Shown: piece by piece, positions 13,384 through 22,623 of the stretch | Layout: every line of letters starts with the position of its first letter | Position numbering within the stretch: the stretch's first letter is position 1 | Origin: a virus | DNA length: 26,965 nt | Reading direction: 5' to 3' (one strand) | IMG/VR virus record: IMGVR_UViG_3300027805_000070 | Coordinates: 1 to 26,965 of that record | Notes under the pieces: generated by a model | Seen by the model: only the letters and a program-made list of their open reading frames with translations | What the model was told of the DNA's origin: nothing | The model's database searches: none | Position numbers and translations under genes: made by a program

Positions 13384-13556
13384 TCAGCGACAAAACACTA
13401 ATTGCTGAAACAGAAATACGTGAGTACGTTATGCAGCTATTGCGTAATGGCTACACTATGGAGCATGTAATTACTGCATTACAAGCTGTCAAAGTTGAAA
13501 TGGCTGCCGCCATGCAATATGAAAAAGCAATTAACGACGCATTATATCGACCATAA
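13365..13556 (+). CDS. hypothetical small phage protein
   Basis: A 63-residue, mostly helical protein (MANEYIISDKTLIAETEIRE) with an Ala-rich segment (VKVEMAAAMQYEKAINDALY). It overlaps the hydroxymethylase by 19 bases and is the last + strand gene before the convergent terminator. No convincing Shine-Dalgarno is visible, so it would depend on coupling with the upstream gene. No family recognised. Confidence 0.55.
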   Translation: MANEYIISDKTLIAETEIREYVMQLLRNGYTMEHVITALQAVKVEMAAAMQYEKAINDALYRP

Positions 13557-13579
13557 AAAAGGCCCTCTTTATGAGGGCC
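13555..13579 (-). terminator. convergent rho-independent terminator between early and late gene blocks
   Basis: A perfect 7-bp stem GGCCCTC (13561-13567) / GAGGGCC (13573-13579) with a 5-base loop TTTAT. On the - strand it is followed by TTTTTT (complement of AAAAAA 13555-13560), giving a classic terminator for the late genes ending at 13601. On the + strand the hairpin lacks a T-tract and would be a weaker stop for the early operon. Confidence 0.88.
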
Positions 13580-13581
13580 AA

Positions 13582-13600
13582 AATTCCACGTGAAGGAATT
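13582..13600. repeat. inverted repeat AATTCC/GGAATT next to the terminator
   Basis: AATTCC (13582-13587) and GGAATT (13595-13600) flank ACGTGAA, directly beside the terminator hairpin and abutting the last - strand stop codon. It could form a second small hairpin that stabilises the 3' end of the late transcript. Weak on its own. Confidence 0.4.
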
Positions 13601-14713
13601 CTATTCTTTAGTATAGGCTTGATAGCCTTGTACAGCCAGTGGAATCGCGGATAAGCCTGCGCCAATTACTTTAGCAGCTGGGTGTGGAGCCATCATCATT
13701 GCGCCGCCAACTCCACCCATTGCATTCATGGCTGCTTTGCCATACTCACCGCGATCAATATTGTTAATTAGTTCAGCTAACTCAGCTGCAGATATTGCAC
13801 CACCAACAATATTCATTAACGGCGTTTTGCCTAAAGCCATACCTATTTTAGACAATGTGCTTGGAGATTGCGCTTGCAATAGTCTTAATTTTTCTGCAGA
13901 TTGCGCTGCTTTTTCAGCTGCAGTCATAACACGTTGCTGTTGTTGTGCTGTTACTGGTGGACGCTTACCTGCTGATTCGTACATGCCTTGAGATTTTGCA
14001 ACTTGTTGCTGCGCTGCTTTACGTTCAGCTTCAGTTCTTGCTAAATCTTGTTGCGCCGCTAATTGCGCGTCATTGTAAAAAGGGCCAGCTGACTCTACTG
14101 TATTAGGTACTATTAAGCCAGATCTCGAAGTTTTGAATTTAGATGACTCTTCGGGCGATAGGCTTTGTTGTAAGCGATAATTACGTGCCGCCTCTGTCAC
14201 TGAGTCACCACCAGGGCCCATAGAGCCAGTGACCTTAGAACTCCATTTATCACCGGAAGGAATGTCGCCTGCCGCACGTACGGGCTCAGGCATAGCGCCT
14301 AATTGTTTGGCTTTTGCCTGCGCTTCATCATACGCAGCAGCAGCATCTGCCAGTTTAGCTTTGGCAGCATCAAGTTCTAGTTTGATGTTGTCAATGTTCT
14401 CAACGTAAGATGTCTTTAAACCTTGTGTTTGTGCCAGTCGATCTTGGTATAGCTTTTCAGCAAGATCTTTTTGTATTTGTGCTTGGTCAAGACCTTTAAC
14501 ATTAACTTGCTGTGTAGGTGCCATTTTATTGGCAGCATAGCCAAGAGCAGCGCCTCCTACGCCTGATAACTCAGGGCTAATAACTTCTTCACCTGTATCT
14601 GGTGAGTATACTTTAACAGTGCCTTTAACGCCTTCAGCAACGCCCATTGGGCGATTAAAAATATCAGCGCCTAAGTCTACAGGTTTTTCTTCTTGTTTCT
14701 TTTCGTCAGCCAT
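13601..14713 (-). CDS. putative internal virion protein, coiled-coil
   Basis: A 370-residue protein, the last gene of the late operon. Residues 70-135 and 215-285 are long Ala/Gln/Lys/Glu helices (LELDAAKAKLADAAAAYDEA; RTEAERKAAQQQVAKSQG). The C-terminal 60 residues are small and hydrophobic (AAELAELINN, then GGVGGAMMMAPHPAAKVIGA), looking like membrane-active segments. This resembles internal or ejection proteins of podoviruses that enter the host envelope with the DNA. The RBS is AGGA before ATG 14713. The assignment is from composition and neighbours, not a family match. Confidence 0.6.
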   Translation of the reverse strand: MADEKKQEEKPVDLGADIFNRPMGVAEGVKGTVKVYSPDTGEEVISPELSGVGGAALGYAANKMAPTQQVNVKGLDQAQIQKDLAEKLYQDRLAQTQGLKTSYVENIDNIKLELDAAKAKLADAAAAYDEAQAKAKQLGAMPEPVRAAGDIPSGDKWSSKVTGSMGPGGDSVTEAARNYRLQQSLSPEESSKFKTSRSGLIVPNTVESAGPFYNDAQLAAQQDLARTEAERKAAQQQVAKSQGMYESAGKRPPVTAQQQQRVMTAAEKAAQSAEKLRLLQAQSPSTLSKIGMALGKTPLMNIVGGAISAAELAELINNIDRGEYGKAAMNAMGGVGGAMMMAPHPAAKVIGAGLSAIPLAVQGYQAYTKE

Positions 14714-14720
14714 GATAATC

Positions 14721-16475
14721 CTATTGTTGCGGTTTAGCTAAAGGGCCAATCTGTGATTCTAATTGTTTGTATCTTGGCGCATAGCTATCTAGCACGTTGG
14801 TGTAGTCTTTCGAGCTAAAGAATGCGCTTGGAGGCGCTGTTGTGCCTGTGCGTCTACGATGCTGCTCTAACGCATTAAACAATTCGCCACGCTCCATGTT
14901 AACTAAAGTTTGACGACGCGACCAAGCTTGAATTGCTCTAGCTGAGTCATCTAGACTTGCCATTGGCGCTTGTAAGAGTCTTGCGTCATTATCTGTTGGG
15001 TTAACACCCAATAAGCCTTTATTAGTTTTAACATTCATTAAGAACTCTTCACCAATAATTTGGCTTGCACGAGTAATTGCGTCTTGCTCAGCTTCTGACA
15101 AACGATACTTTTCAAGAAAAGTTTGTACCGGTAAGCTTAAGCTTGCAGTATATTGACCTGCTGATGCTGTTAAGCCTTGATTTGCAGCAGACTGAATAGC
15201 AGTGAGTAAGCCTTGCTTTTTCATTAAACCAAACGCCCTTGGGTATTTCCCAGCTAATTGATCTAATTCATCTAAGTTACGGTTGGACGCACCAATAACT
15301 TGTGGCGTGTAATTGGTAATTAGTTCAACTTTGGTTTGAAATGGCTTATCAGCCTCCAACACTCGAGTCTTTTCAACCTCAGTTCGTTTACCAAGCGGTA
15401 AGTTTTCATTGCCTAGCGACGCAACTTGTACAGCGTCACTTGCAGGCTTTTGGCCAAATAACGGTGTTGGGTCAATAGGTCTACCATCTTTACGTACGCC
15501 AAACTCTACGTGTGCACCAGTTGATTTACCGGTAGAGCCTAATGTACCAATAGGCGTACCTTGATCGATCTTATCTCCGGGCTTGACGTTAATGCCATCA
15601 AGGTGCGCGTAATAAGATATTGAGCCGTCTTTATGCTCTACTTCTACCATATTGCCATATTGGCCTTTGGCGCCAGCTGATTTAACCACACCGGGAAGCA
15701 CTGCTGAAACTGGCGCACCTGGTGTGCCACCAAAGTCAATACCGTTGTGCATAGCAGTTTTGCTTGGGTCAACTGGGTCTTTGCGCATACCAAATGGGCT
15801 AGTCATTGGGCCATCAACTGGAGGTTTAAAGTTCAATGCAGGGCCAGCTGCTGGTGCTGGTTGCCCCGGCATATTTTGAGTAAGCGTTTTAGATAAATAA
15901 GGTATTGCACCTGGGCCATTTTCAATAACGATTTTGGCAGCATCAGTAACTTTACCCATAAGATCAAAGCCAAGTTTTTGGCGCTCAACGTCCATGCCAA
16001 ACGCATTCTTTAATGTTTCGCCAAGCTTAGGGTACAGCAAACTAACTGTAGTATAAATCTCAGGCGTTAATTTGCTTACCATCGAGTTAGGTAAATTACC
16101 AGTTGAAATAGCTTGTGAAGTTGCTTGTGGCGTCATACCAAACGTATCAGCCAATAAGTTTAATGCTTTACCTTGGTTGCCAATCTCGTATTTTTGACCT
16201 GCCAATTGCGCACGCATCATGGCAATACTTGGCTCAGCAGCGCGTTGCGCCTCAACATCACGCCCTACTGACATTGATGCTCTACCTAAAGCTTCACCTA
16301 CGTTACCGGTGCGGCCTGGGTCTAAAAATGCGCCTGCAACATTGAATAAGTTAACTTGATTGCGATCTTGAAGTGACGACAATACTTTTGATATAGCATC
16401 AGTGTATTCTTTTTGCGCTTCAGTATCTGCGCCAATTGCGCTAGGTAGTGTAGGTAACGCGCCAGTTAGTGCCAT
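14721..16475 (-). CDS. virion protein with embedded M23 peptidase (LytM-like) domain
   Basis: A 584-residue virion protein. Residues 1-205 are helical, with no known domain. Residues about 218-340 form an M23 metallopeptidase: GPMTSPFGMRKDP (222-234), H243-x3-D247 (MHNGIDFGG), PGVVKSAGAKGQYGNMVEV (261-279), H291 (YYAHLDG) and GAHVEFGV (320-327). The third zinc ligand, normally the second His of HxH, is Glu324. Residues 365-584 are helical again. Placed among internal virion proteins, it probably opens peptidoglycan locally during DNA entry rather than lysing cells; the M15 protein at 23346 is the better endolysin. RBS AAGGA lies about eight bases before ATG 16475. Confidence 0.8.
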   Translation of the reverse strand: MALTGALPTLPSAIGADTEAQKEYTDAISKVLSSLQDRNQVNLFNVAGAFLDPGRTGNVGEALGRASMSVGRDVEAQRAAEPSIAMMRAQLAGQKYEIGNQGKALNLLADTFGMTPQATSQAISTGNLPNSMVSKLTPEIYTTVSLLYPKLGETLKNAFGMDVERQKLGFDLMGKVTDAAKIVIENGPGAIPYLSKTLTQNMPGQPAPAAGPALNFKPPVDGPMTSPFGMRKDPVDPSKTAMHNGIDFGGTPGAPVSAVLPGVVKSAGAKGQYGNMVEVEHKDGSISYYAHLDGINVKPGDKIDQGTPIGTLGSTGKSTGAHVEFGVRKDGRPIDPTPLFGQKPASDAVQVASLGNENLPLGKRTEVEKTRVLEADKPFQTKVELITNYTPQVIGASNRNLDELDQLAGKYPRAFGLMKKQGLLTAIQSAANQGLTASAGQYTASLSLPVQTFLEKYRLSEAEQDAITRASQIIGEEFLMNVKTNKGLLGVNPTDNDARLLQAPMASLDDSARAIQAWSRRQTLVNMERGELFNALEQHRRRTGTTAPPSAFFSSKDYTNVLDSYAPRYKQLESQIGPLAKPQQ

Positions 16476-16485
16476 ATATTATTCC

Positions 16486-17511
16486 TTAGTCAAACGATTC
16501 GTTCCACCACCAGTCAGGTAGTGTTGGGTTACCTTCGGCGCCTAGTGATAGGTCAATTGGGCCATCGCCAACTGATGTGTAGTTATCAAGGTTAGTTGGG
16601 TCGAACTTATTTGCGCTAAGCAGATCACTTAAGTAAGGGCCTAACTTGTCAAGTCCAGAAGACACACCGCTACCAATTGCTTTACCAAAGTCAGTTTGAC
16701 CAATACCACCTAGCAATGAGCCAATACCTGCAATTTGTTGCAATGGTGAAGCTGCATACGCGCCAGGGATTGGGCCTGTGTAAGTTGACGCTACTGATGT
16801 TGGAATTGTATAGCCACGCAATAACCCCGCTTGTTGATTAGCAACTTGCATTGGGAATAGCGACGCATTTTGGTTAATTTGCTGTTGCTGCGCGCCTAAT
16901 GTAGCCAATGCATTGACATCACCAAGTCCTAAAGCTTGTTGGCTAGTTGCCAAGTTACCTAGTTGCTGTGAGCCTGCCAATTGGTTTGCCACTTGATTTT
17001 GCGCAGCTTGCAATGATTGCGTATAGCCGGTTTGCAATGCTTGTGCTTGTGCTGCGTTTAGGTTTTGCAAGCCTGTATTCATTGCTTGACCAAGTACTTC
17101 AGCGCCACGCTTAGACCCGAATTGACCTGAGCCTACAGCCGCTGCAGTTGCTTGCGGGGCCAAGTATTTTTCAATATTGCTACGACCTTGCACCCCTAGA
17201 GCATCCACTACATTTTGCGTGTAGGGGTTCATAAAGTTGCCAGCCATTGTGGCAACGTCTGACCCACCTGCCATTTGCGCCAAGTTAGTTGCAGCGCTTA
17301 ACGCAGGTTGGTAGTTACCTACATTTTGCCCTACTTGATTGAACGCTTGGTTTTGTAAACCAGTAGCGCCTACGTATTGCGCGCCTGCGGCAGCTTGATT
17401 GCCGGTATTTGCAAGATTAGATAAATAATCAGTATACCAAGTTGGAGCTTGAGTTTGCTGTTGTTGTGTTGTGGTTATATTGGGTAGTGGTGACCCTTGC
17501 TCTAATGCCAT
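16486..17511 (-). CDS. putative internal virion protein, Gln/Ala/Asn-rich
   Basis: A 341-residue protein extremely rich in Gln, Ala, Asn and Gly (TTTQQQQTQAPTWYTDYLSN; NLNAAQAQALQTGYTQSLQA), with no Cys. A block FGSKRGAEVLGQAMNTGLQN (about 131-150) resembles the SGRFGSxRxxE segment I know from phage proteins encoded beside tail hubs. The C-terminal part has a Gly-rich hydrophobic stretch (IAGIGSLLGGIGQTDFGKAI) and ends WWWNESFD. The RBS GGAAGG precedes ATG 17511. An ejected or structural role is the likely reading; there is no enzymatic motif. Confidence 0.6.
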   Translation of the reverse strand: MALEQGSPLPNITTTQQQQTQAPTWYTDYLSNLANTGNQAAAGAQYVGATGLQNQAFNQVGQNVGNYQPALSAATNLAQMAGGSDVATMAGNFMNPYTQNVVDALGVQGRSNIEKYLAPQATAAAVGSGQFGSKRGAEVLGQAMNTGLQNLNAAQAQALQTGYTQSLQAAQNQVANQLAGSQQLGNLATSQQALGLGDVNALATLGAQQQQINQNASLFPMQVANQQAGLLRGYTIPTSVASTYTGPIPGAYAASPLQQIAGIGSLLGGIGQTDFGKAIGSGVSSGLDKLGPYLSDLLSANKFDPTNLDNYTSVGDGPIDLSLGAEGNPTLPDWWWNESFD

Positions 17512-17513
17512 GG

Positions 17514-19223
17514 TTATTTACCTTCCTTCATGTATTCTAAGGGTGACTTGGCCTTAGGGGGTATTTTATTATGGTGCGCGGATCTTTTGTGTTTACGAAT
17601 TTCTTGACGCATTCTATCTAATTGCAAAGCACCTGCTTTATTAGACCCATTTCCCAAAGCAGCCACAGTATCAGCATCAAAAACGTATTCACCATCTGCA
17701 AGCATAGCAGGAATATCATCTGATTGACCATCACCTTCACCTTGAACATAGTGACCTGTTGTGCCAGTTTTAAATTGTGGTACATGAGGCTGCCCACCAT
17801 CTTTTAAGCCATAAGCATTTTTTGCGCCGCCTAATGCTTCTAAACCAGCTGCTGACAGCGCGCTAAATTTACCTGACAGTGGGCTTTCACCTGCAAATCT
17901 AGTAGCACTTGTGCCCCTATCTGCAGCAATTGCAGGATACCCAGCTTGTGGTGTACCACCTTGGCCTGCCATGCTTAAGCCTGTAGTGCCACCGCCCATG
18001 CCGGACTCACCCATAGCGCTAGTTGCAGCAGCTTTGCCCATTAAAGTCTGTAGTAACTTAGGGTCAATTGTTGATAGTTGTGGATATAGTTGTTTAAGTT
18101 GATTGAGATTCATATTAGATCCTTGTGTCACAGGTGCTGCTGCTAAAGACGTGCCTTCTAAACTGCCGGGGAGTGCGCCGCCCCCACTGCTTGATGTACC
18201 ACCTAATGTACTACCTAAGCTAGTTGTACGTAATAATGGCGATGCTGTTCTTGTATTGCCTGTGCCGCCAGTTAAAGCGTTAACTAAACCATAGCCTGAT
18301 TTGGCAACTTGCGCAACTTGCATTGCTTTCTTTGCAGCTGCTAGTGCCTCAGCGCTTGTCATGCCTGCGCTTGTACCACCAAGCCCTGTCATATTTGCGC
18401 CATAATCAGCTGCTAAGACATCTGCAATACTTGCAGCATCACCGCCAGCACTTGCAATTCCTGCAGCATTAGCCGCAGCATATTGATCAATACCAAATTG
18501 AGAAGCTAAATAGCTTGCTAATTCACTTTCTGCAACACCTTGACTTGCAAGCTCAACTGCTGCAGTACCAATGTTGCCGGTCATTGGGCCAGTCCAATTG
18601 TTTAACGCATTTAAAGTACTGATTGGGTCAGCACTTAAATTGGCAATAGTTGCTGCGTCCATGGTGCCTTGCGCAAGCAATGCGTCTGTTGCGCCGGATG
18701 TTAAACCTGCAATTTCGCCTGAAGCTAATGCATCAGCAGCTAATGCGTCAATTGCGCCAGCACCAAGTGCTTCGCCAAGACCTGTGGTTGCAGCTTGTGC
18801 ACCAAGTTCAGCAATTGTTGGACCCATAAGTTCAGCTGCAGCCAATTCGCTACCACCAAGTGCTGCCCCTTCCGCCGCAAATAAAGATGGGTCAGCGTAC
18901 CCTGTCGCAGCTGCTAAAGCAACAGCGCCTACTGTAACCCAACCACCGGGGACAACATCATTAACGCCTTCATCAATCATGACGCCAACATCACCAATCA
19001 TTGGGCCCGGGTCAATTGAAGCAAGTACGTCGCCTGCGCCTTCAACAACACCGCTAACTGCATCACCCACGCCGCTAACTGCATCACCTACAAAGTTAGC
19101 TACGTCTGACACAATCGGAATTCCACCACCACCACCGCCGTGTAACGTCATGCCCTTAGCAAAGACGCTACCTCTTGGTTGAAACGCATCAAGCGGAAGC
19201 ATTGAGTCTAGTGTATATCTCAT
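17514..19223 (-). CDS. large Ala/Gly-rich virion protein with conserved C-terminal GHYVQGEGDGQSDDIPAML motif
   Basis: A 569-residue protein. I start at ATG 19223, which overlaps the previous TGA (ATGA); an in-frame TTG at 19238 would add five residues. The N-terminus LDSMLPLDAFQPRG and the C-terminal TGTTGHYVQGEGDGQSDDIP, DGEYVFDADTVAALGNG and HKRSAHHNKIPPKAKSP blocks are typical of a phage virion protein family found beside tail genes; its exact function is not known to me. The middle (about 35-480) is Ala/Gly/Ser-rich, includes a 7-residue tandem repeat (GDAVSGV twice), and looks membrane-interacting. Probably an internal or ejected protein. Confidence 0.7.
   Translation of the reverse strand: MRYTLDSMLPLDAFQPRGSVFAKGMTLHGGGGGGIPIVSDVANFVGDAVSGVGDAVSGVVEGAGDVLASIDPGPMIGDVGVMIDEGVNDVVPGGWVTVGAVALAAATGYADPSLFAAEGAALGGSELAAAELMGPTIAELGAQAATTGLGEALGAGAIDALAADALASGEIAGLTSGATDALLAQGTMDAATIANLSADPISTLNALNNWTGPMTGNIGTAAVELASQGVAESELASYLASQFGIDQYAAANAAGIASAGGDAASIADVLAADYGANMTGLGGTSAGMTSAEALAAAKKAMQVAQVAKSGYGLVNALTGGTGNTRTASPLLRTTSLGSTLGGTSSSGGGALPGSLEGTSLAAAPVTQGSNMNLNQLKQLYPQLSTIDPKLLQTLMGKAAATSAMGESGMGGGTTGLSMAGQGGTPQAGYPAIAADRGTSATRFAGESPLSGKFSALSAAGLEALGGAKNAYGLKDGGQPHVPQFKTGTTGHYVQGEGDGQSDDIPAMLADGEYVFDADTVAALGNGSNKAGALQLDRMRQEIRKHKRSAHHNKIPPKAKSPLEYMKEGK
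19051..19088 (-). repeat. 21-bp tandem repeat inside the Ala/Gly-rich virion gene
   Basis: CCGCTAACTGCATCACC occurs at 19051-19067 and again at 19072-19088 (period 21), encoding GDAVSGV twice in the virion protein. It is a short in-frame duplication, of the kind that can expand or contract by slippage without breaking the frame. Confidence 0.8.
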
Positions 19224-19582
19224 ACTGGAGCCATCCAACGGTAATTAGGCAAGTCAGACTTCATAGTCTCAACACCAAACTTATTTAATATTTTAAGCAA
19301 CTGTGGAACTTCGCCACTGCCGTACACAGCATTTAGGTCAGACGCACGAATTTTCTCAATAAATACTTTTAACGCGCGGCTTAAATTTAATGGTGAGTCG
19401 GCAGTATATAAGTGCAGCTCAGCGTTATTGTCAGGCATAGCAATTAACAGCAATACAGAGTTGCCTTCTTGCAGCAAAAGTCCAGCGCCGGATTTAACCA
19501 CTTTTGCTAACTTACGCATTACAACATCAGCGTCATAGCCCATGCGCTCTGCGTCTTTTTTAATAATCTCTGACGGTGTCAT
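19220..19582 (-). CDS. small virion-region protein, possible GNAT-like fold
   Basis: A 120-residue protein. I choose ATG 19582, one base after the upstream TAA, over an in-frame TTG at 19594. ELHLYTADSPLNLSRALKVF (about 55-74), then DLNAVYGSG and LNKFGVETMKSDLPNYRWMA at the C-terminus, recall GNAT-like small proteins in podovirus structural regions (T7 gp13 is said to have such a fold). The acetyl-CoA loop (R/QxxGxG/A) is not visible, so enzymatic activity is unlikely. It ends in an ATGA overlap with the next virion gene. Confidence 0.5.
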   Translation of the reverse strand: MTPSEIIKKDAERMGYDADVVMRKLAKVVKSGAGLLLQEGNSVLLLIAMPDNNAELHLYTADSPLNLSRALKVFIEKIRASDLNAVYGSGEVPQLLKILNKFGVETMKSDLPNYRWMAPV

Positions 19583-19583
19583 A

Positions 19584-19817
19584 TTAGTCGCCAATTGTCA
19601 TAATACCTGTTAATCTTGTAGCCCATTCTTGCCATGATAAAAAGCCTCTTGAATCGGGTACCCCTGAAGCCATAAAATTACTAATACCTGCCACTGCATC
19701 AGCCCATTCTTTCCATCTTTCTTCAGGTAAAGTACCTAAAGATTGAGATGCAAACTGCTCTGACGTTAACTTGCACCATTGATCCCAACTCATATTTCTT
19801 GGATCATACGTAACCAT
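19584..19817 (-). CDS. hypothetical small protein of the late operon
   Basis: A 77-residue protein rich in Trp (MSWDQWCKLTSEQF; RWKEWADAV; LSWQEWATRL). It begins one base inside the stop of the tail hub gene (TAATG) and ends one base before the next start, so translational coupling is clear. The repeated W-x-x-W pattern may form a small helical hairpin. No family recognised; a structural or chaperone role in the tail is possible by position. Confidence 0.6.
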   Translation of the reverse strand: MVTYDPRNMSWDQWCKLTSEQFASQSLGTLPEERWKEWADAVAGISNFMASGVPDSRGFLSWQEWATRLTGIMTIGD

Positions 19818-21397
19818 TATGGATTGCCTGTACTACGTTCATCGCCAATATCAGCTGACATCAAAATCTGACCTTGCTCGTAATCACCATTTACAGTGTT
19901 ACTTTCAAACCTAAGACGCATTTCACGCCGTTGTTCTCTCATGTCTATTTTAAGTGTATTCGGGCTAAAAGTATAGGGGCTTGATGTTTGATCTACATCT
20001 TCAGCATACCCTTTACCTGTAACGTATAAGCTCATGTCGCCTACTTGGTTAAAGTCTGGCTCAACACGCTCCATACGAATCCATCTATTTGGCCCAATCA
20101 CTTCATCGGCTCCCGGGCCACCTGTTACCCAGCCAATGTTATTAGTTTCATAATAGCTTTGTATTGCTGACACTGTATTAAGGTACACTACATCAGTTCC
20201 AGTCTCATGCTGCCACAATGTGTATGTGCCTACTGTATTCTCTTCATTGCCTGCCCACACGGGCTTTCTAAAGACTTCTGAAAACACACCAGCAGAGCGT
20301 CTTGCGCCTAGTGCTTCACCTGCGTCGTACCAAACTTGCTCACGAATATTAAAGATGATAGCGTCATTACATTCTGTAGAGTCGCCTTTGGGGAAGAACC
20401 ACCAAATTTCGCCCCAACGTGGTACTTTTGAAGCCCACACTTTTTGACGTTGCGTGTAATTTAAGTTGTCAAAAAAGTAGTTAATGTTTGCTGTATTTGG
20501 AATCTCTTGCACAACACCGTTATACATCAAGAATCGATCAACTCCACACCACAAAAATAATCCGTCATACTCAATTACGCAAGATGATGACAAAATAGAA
20601 GACTGACTAGTAATAATGTCATACCGCCAATAGATGGTAGATGCGCCTACTGTTGTGGGGCTATAGCTCACTCGAATGACAGAGTCAGTTGACCAGAAGA
20701 GGCCAGAAGGTGACGTAGTTCCGCCTCTAACAGGTAAACCTTTGACTATTTTTCCTGTGGATACGTTGGTCTCGTTGGCATCAGCAGAGTTCCAATCAAA
20801 GAAATCTCCTGCAGAGCAATTCTTAATAAGACCATTATTGCCATACACAAATAAATATGGATGAAGCATAACGCAGCCACCAGATACTTCAATTGGGTCA
20901 CCAGATGGCGAAGACCCAGAAGTGTCTGTTAATTGCGCCATTGCGCCACCGGGAAACTCACCGGCTAAAACAGGCGTGTTTTCTGTGTTATCAATCTTTA
21001 GTAAGTTTAGCCCTGGGTGTGCAATCAATTGCGATAAACCACCATCAACATCGTAGCCTATATCAAACTGCCATAAGTTTTTGGAGTCGCCTGTAAAGTT
21101 GCTTAGTGTAATGTCGTATGGGCCAGAACCTATGCCGTTGTCATCATCAGTTTGCCACATTTGCAATTCTGACTCAGTGCCTGAGTAAATGTAGTTTTGC
21201 CCATTTTCTGAGCTCATAATCATGCCACGAGAAATCTCAACGGCGTTTAAAAAAATGCCATTGTAGCCACGCATTTTACGTGGGCGCCCTCGTTGAAAGC
21301 GTACCCATTTACCATCTACAAAAGTAGGCGCATCAAACAGCGTACCATCACGCTGAATGCCGCCTTTAATTTGAAGAGATATTACTTTAGTTGTCAA
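19817..21397 (-). CDS. P22 gp10-like tail hub / packaged DNA stabilisation protein
   Basis: A 526-residue beta-rich protein. The opening IQRDGTLFDAPTFVDGKWVR followed by RGRPRKMRGYNGI is the DGxxRKRPGY-type start of phage tail-hub (packaged DNA stabilisation) proteins. Later blocks YDGLFLWCGVDRFLMYNG (about 290-307), KVPRWGEIWWFFPKGDSTE, and NDAIIFNIREQVWYDAG are the repeated blades expected for its propeller-like architecture. P22 gp10 is a little shorter (about 470 residues). It would close the tail tube below the adaptor and hold the packaged DNA. Order adaptor-fibre-hub on the same strand agrees. Overlaps the upstream fibre gene by 4 bases. Confidence 0.75.
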   Translation of the reverse strand: MTTKVISLQIKGGIQRDGTLFDAPTFVDGKWVRFQRGRPRKMRGYNGIFLNAVEISRGMIMSSENGQNYIYSGTESELQMWQTDDDNGIGSGPYDITLSNFTGDSKNLWQFDIGYDVDGGLSQLIAHPGLNLLKIDNTENTPVLAGEFPGGAMAQLTDTSGSSPSGDPIEVSGGCVMLHPYLFVYGNNGLIKNCSAGDFFDWNSADANETNVSTGKIVKGLPVRGGTTSPSGLFWSTDSVIRVSYSPTTVGASTIYWRYDIITSQSSILSSSCVIEYDGLFLWCGVDRFLMYNGVVQEIPNTANINYFFDNLNYTQRQKVWASKVPRWGEIWWFFPKGDSTECNDAIIFNIREQVWYDAGEALGARRSAGVFSEVFRKPVWAGNEENTVGTYTLWQHETGTDVVYLNTVSAIQSYYETNNIGWVTGGPGADEVIGPNRWIRMERVEPDFNQVGDMSLYVTGKGYAEDVDQTSSPYTFSPNTLKIDMREQRREMRLRFESNTVNGDYEQGQILMSADIGDERSTGNP

Positions 21398-22620
21398 AAT
21401 GTACCACTCACAATACCTACAGGAACTCGCATGCCAGATGCGCCAATAGTCATACCTATATTACCATTCACAGCAATACCTACTTGTGAACTTGCAGGGC
21501 AGTATATGCCTGTGTCTAGATTACCTTGAAAGTTCAATGATGGCGCGCCGGGAGATCCAACCGCCAATGTTAAGCTTGAAAGTACGCTAACAGCAGCAGT
21601 ACCTGCGTTAAACACGTTAGTGCCATCGCAAATTAAAATAACAGTTTGATTTTGTGACAACGCAAAAGTTGCGGCACCTACAGCAGCTGTCTTAAACGTA
21701 AGCGTGTATGCGCCTGTTGTTACGTTTTTCATAGAATACAACTGCACAGTAGGCGGCAATACTACGCTAATGTTTTGAGATAGAACGCCGCTGTACTCTT
21801 GAATAACGTTTGAAGCTTCTGCTGCTGATAAAGTAACTGTTGGGCCTAAGCCTGTCAATACTTTAGATAGAATCGTAAATGTAAAATCAACTGCTTGACC
21901 ATATCCAAAACTATAAAACCCATTAACACCGTCTGACACAACAACAAAAGACTCAGTTAGCTGCAATTGCTGATTAACGTTGTCATCAATAGTATTGGCG
22001 CCTTGTGGCTCAACAGTTAAAATACCTGTCCCGCCATTACGAATCATACAAAACCAGTTATTACCTACAGTAGCAGCATTTGGAAGCGTAATTGTACCTA
22101 CACCGCTATCCCAAACAATAAAGCTTGCTCTATCAGTGTCATCTAACGTAGTGTCTGAATAGTATGTAGTTACTGGGTATGCCTGATTTAGTGTAGTACT
22201 AATAGGCTCTATGCCATAGCCTGCTAACGATGCAGCATCTGCAGAACTAGTGCCTGCACCAAAAGTAACAGTCGACCACGTGCCTGGGATTGTTGTGTTG
22301 TTAGTTACATAGATATACTGCGCTATGCCTGAAGCAATTGCAATAATAGTGCTGCCATCGCTCTTTACAACAGTAAATGAGTTAGCGCCAATATTTTTAA
22401 TCAGTATGCTTTGCCCTGTTGATACTTGTGTTGCTGCAGGCATGTACAACTTAAGGCTTGCTACTGACGCAGTAACTTCAATAATATTGGCAACTACATC
22501 ACTGGTGTTGCCATTAACAGGCCATTGTAAAGTGGTATCAGTAGAGATTGTTAACTGCTCATACCCAACCTGAGAAGGCTGAATTGTTTGGCCAGTAAAA
22601 GGATTTACATATGAAGTCAT
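21394..22620 (-). CDS. putative tail fibre / virion decoration protein
   Basis: A 408-residue protein rich in Thr, Ser, Val, Gly and Asn, consisting of repeated beta segments. Two paired units share the form ITLPNAATVGNNWFCMIRNG (about 184-203) and VVLPPTVQLYSMKNVTTGAY (about 285-304), each followed by LTVEPQGANTID- or LTFKTAAVGAATF-type strands and an ILICDGTNV/VVSDGVNGF turn. A first unit is seen at 45-110 (LKLYMPAATQ, then ILIKNIGANSFTVVKSDGS). The C-terminal SLNFQGNLDTGIYCPAS motif (about 363-379) resembles trimerisation ends of tail fibres. It lies between adaptor and hub genes, and no enzymatic motif is visible. Confidence 0.65.
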   Translation of the reverse strand: MTSYVNPFTGQTIQPSQVGYEQLTISTDTTLQWPVNGNTSDVVANIIEVTASVASLKLYMPAATQVSTGQSILIKNIGANSFTVVKSDGSTIIAIASGIAQYIYVTNNTTIPGTWSTVTFGAGTSSADAASLAGYGIEPISTTLNQAYPVTTYYSDTTLDDTDRASFIVWDSGVGTITLPNAATVGNNWFCMIRNGGTGILTVEPQGANTIDDNVNQQLQLTESFVVVSDGVNGFYSFGYGQAVDFTFTILSKVLTGLGPTVTLSAAEASNVIQEYSGVLSQNISVVLPPTVQLYSMKNVTTGAYTLTFKTAAVGAATFALSQNQTVILICDGTNVFNAGTAAVSVLSSLTLAVGSPGAPSLNFQGNLDTGIYCPASSQVGIAVNGNIGMTIGASGMRVPVGIVSGTF

Positions 22621-22623
22621 ATT

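Noticed and set aside
18571-19182. 203-aa Ala/Pro-rich ORF on the + strand
   Set aside because: It mirrors the Ala/Gly-rich virion gene on the - strand; low-complexity coding often leaves the opposite frame open. No RBS and no other + strand gene in this block.
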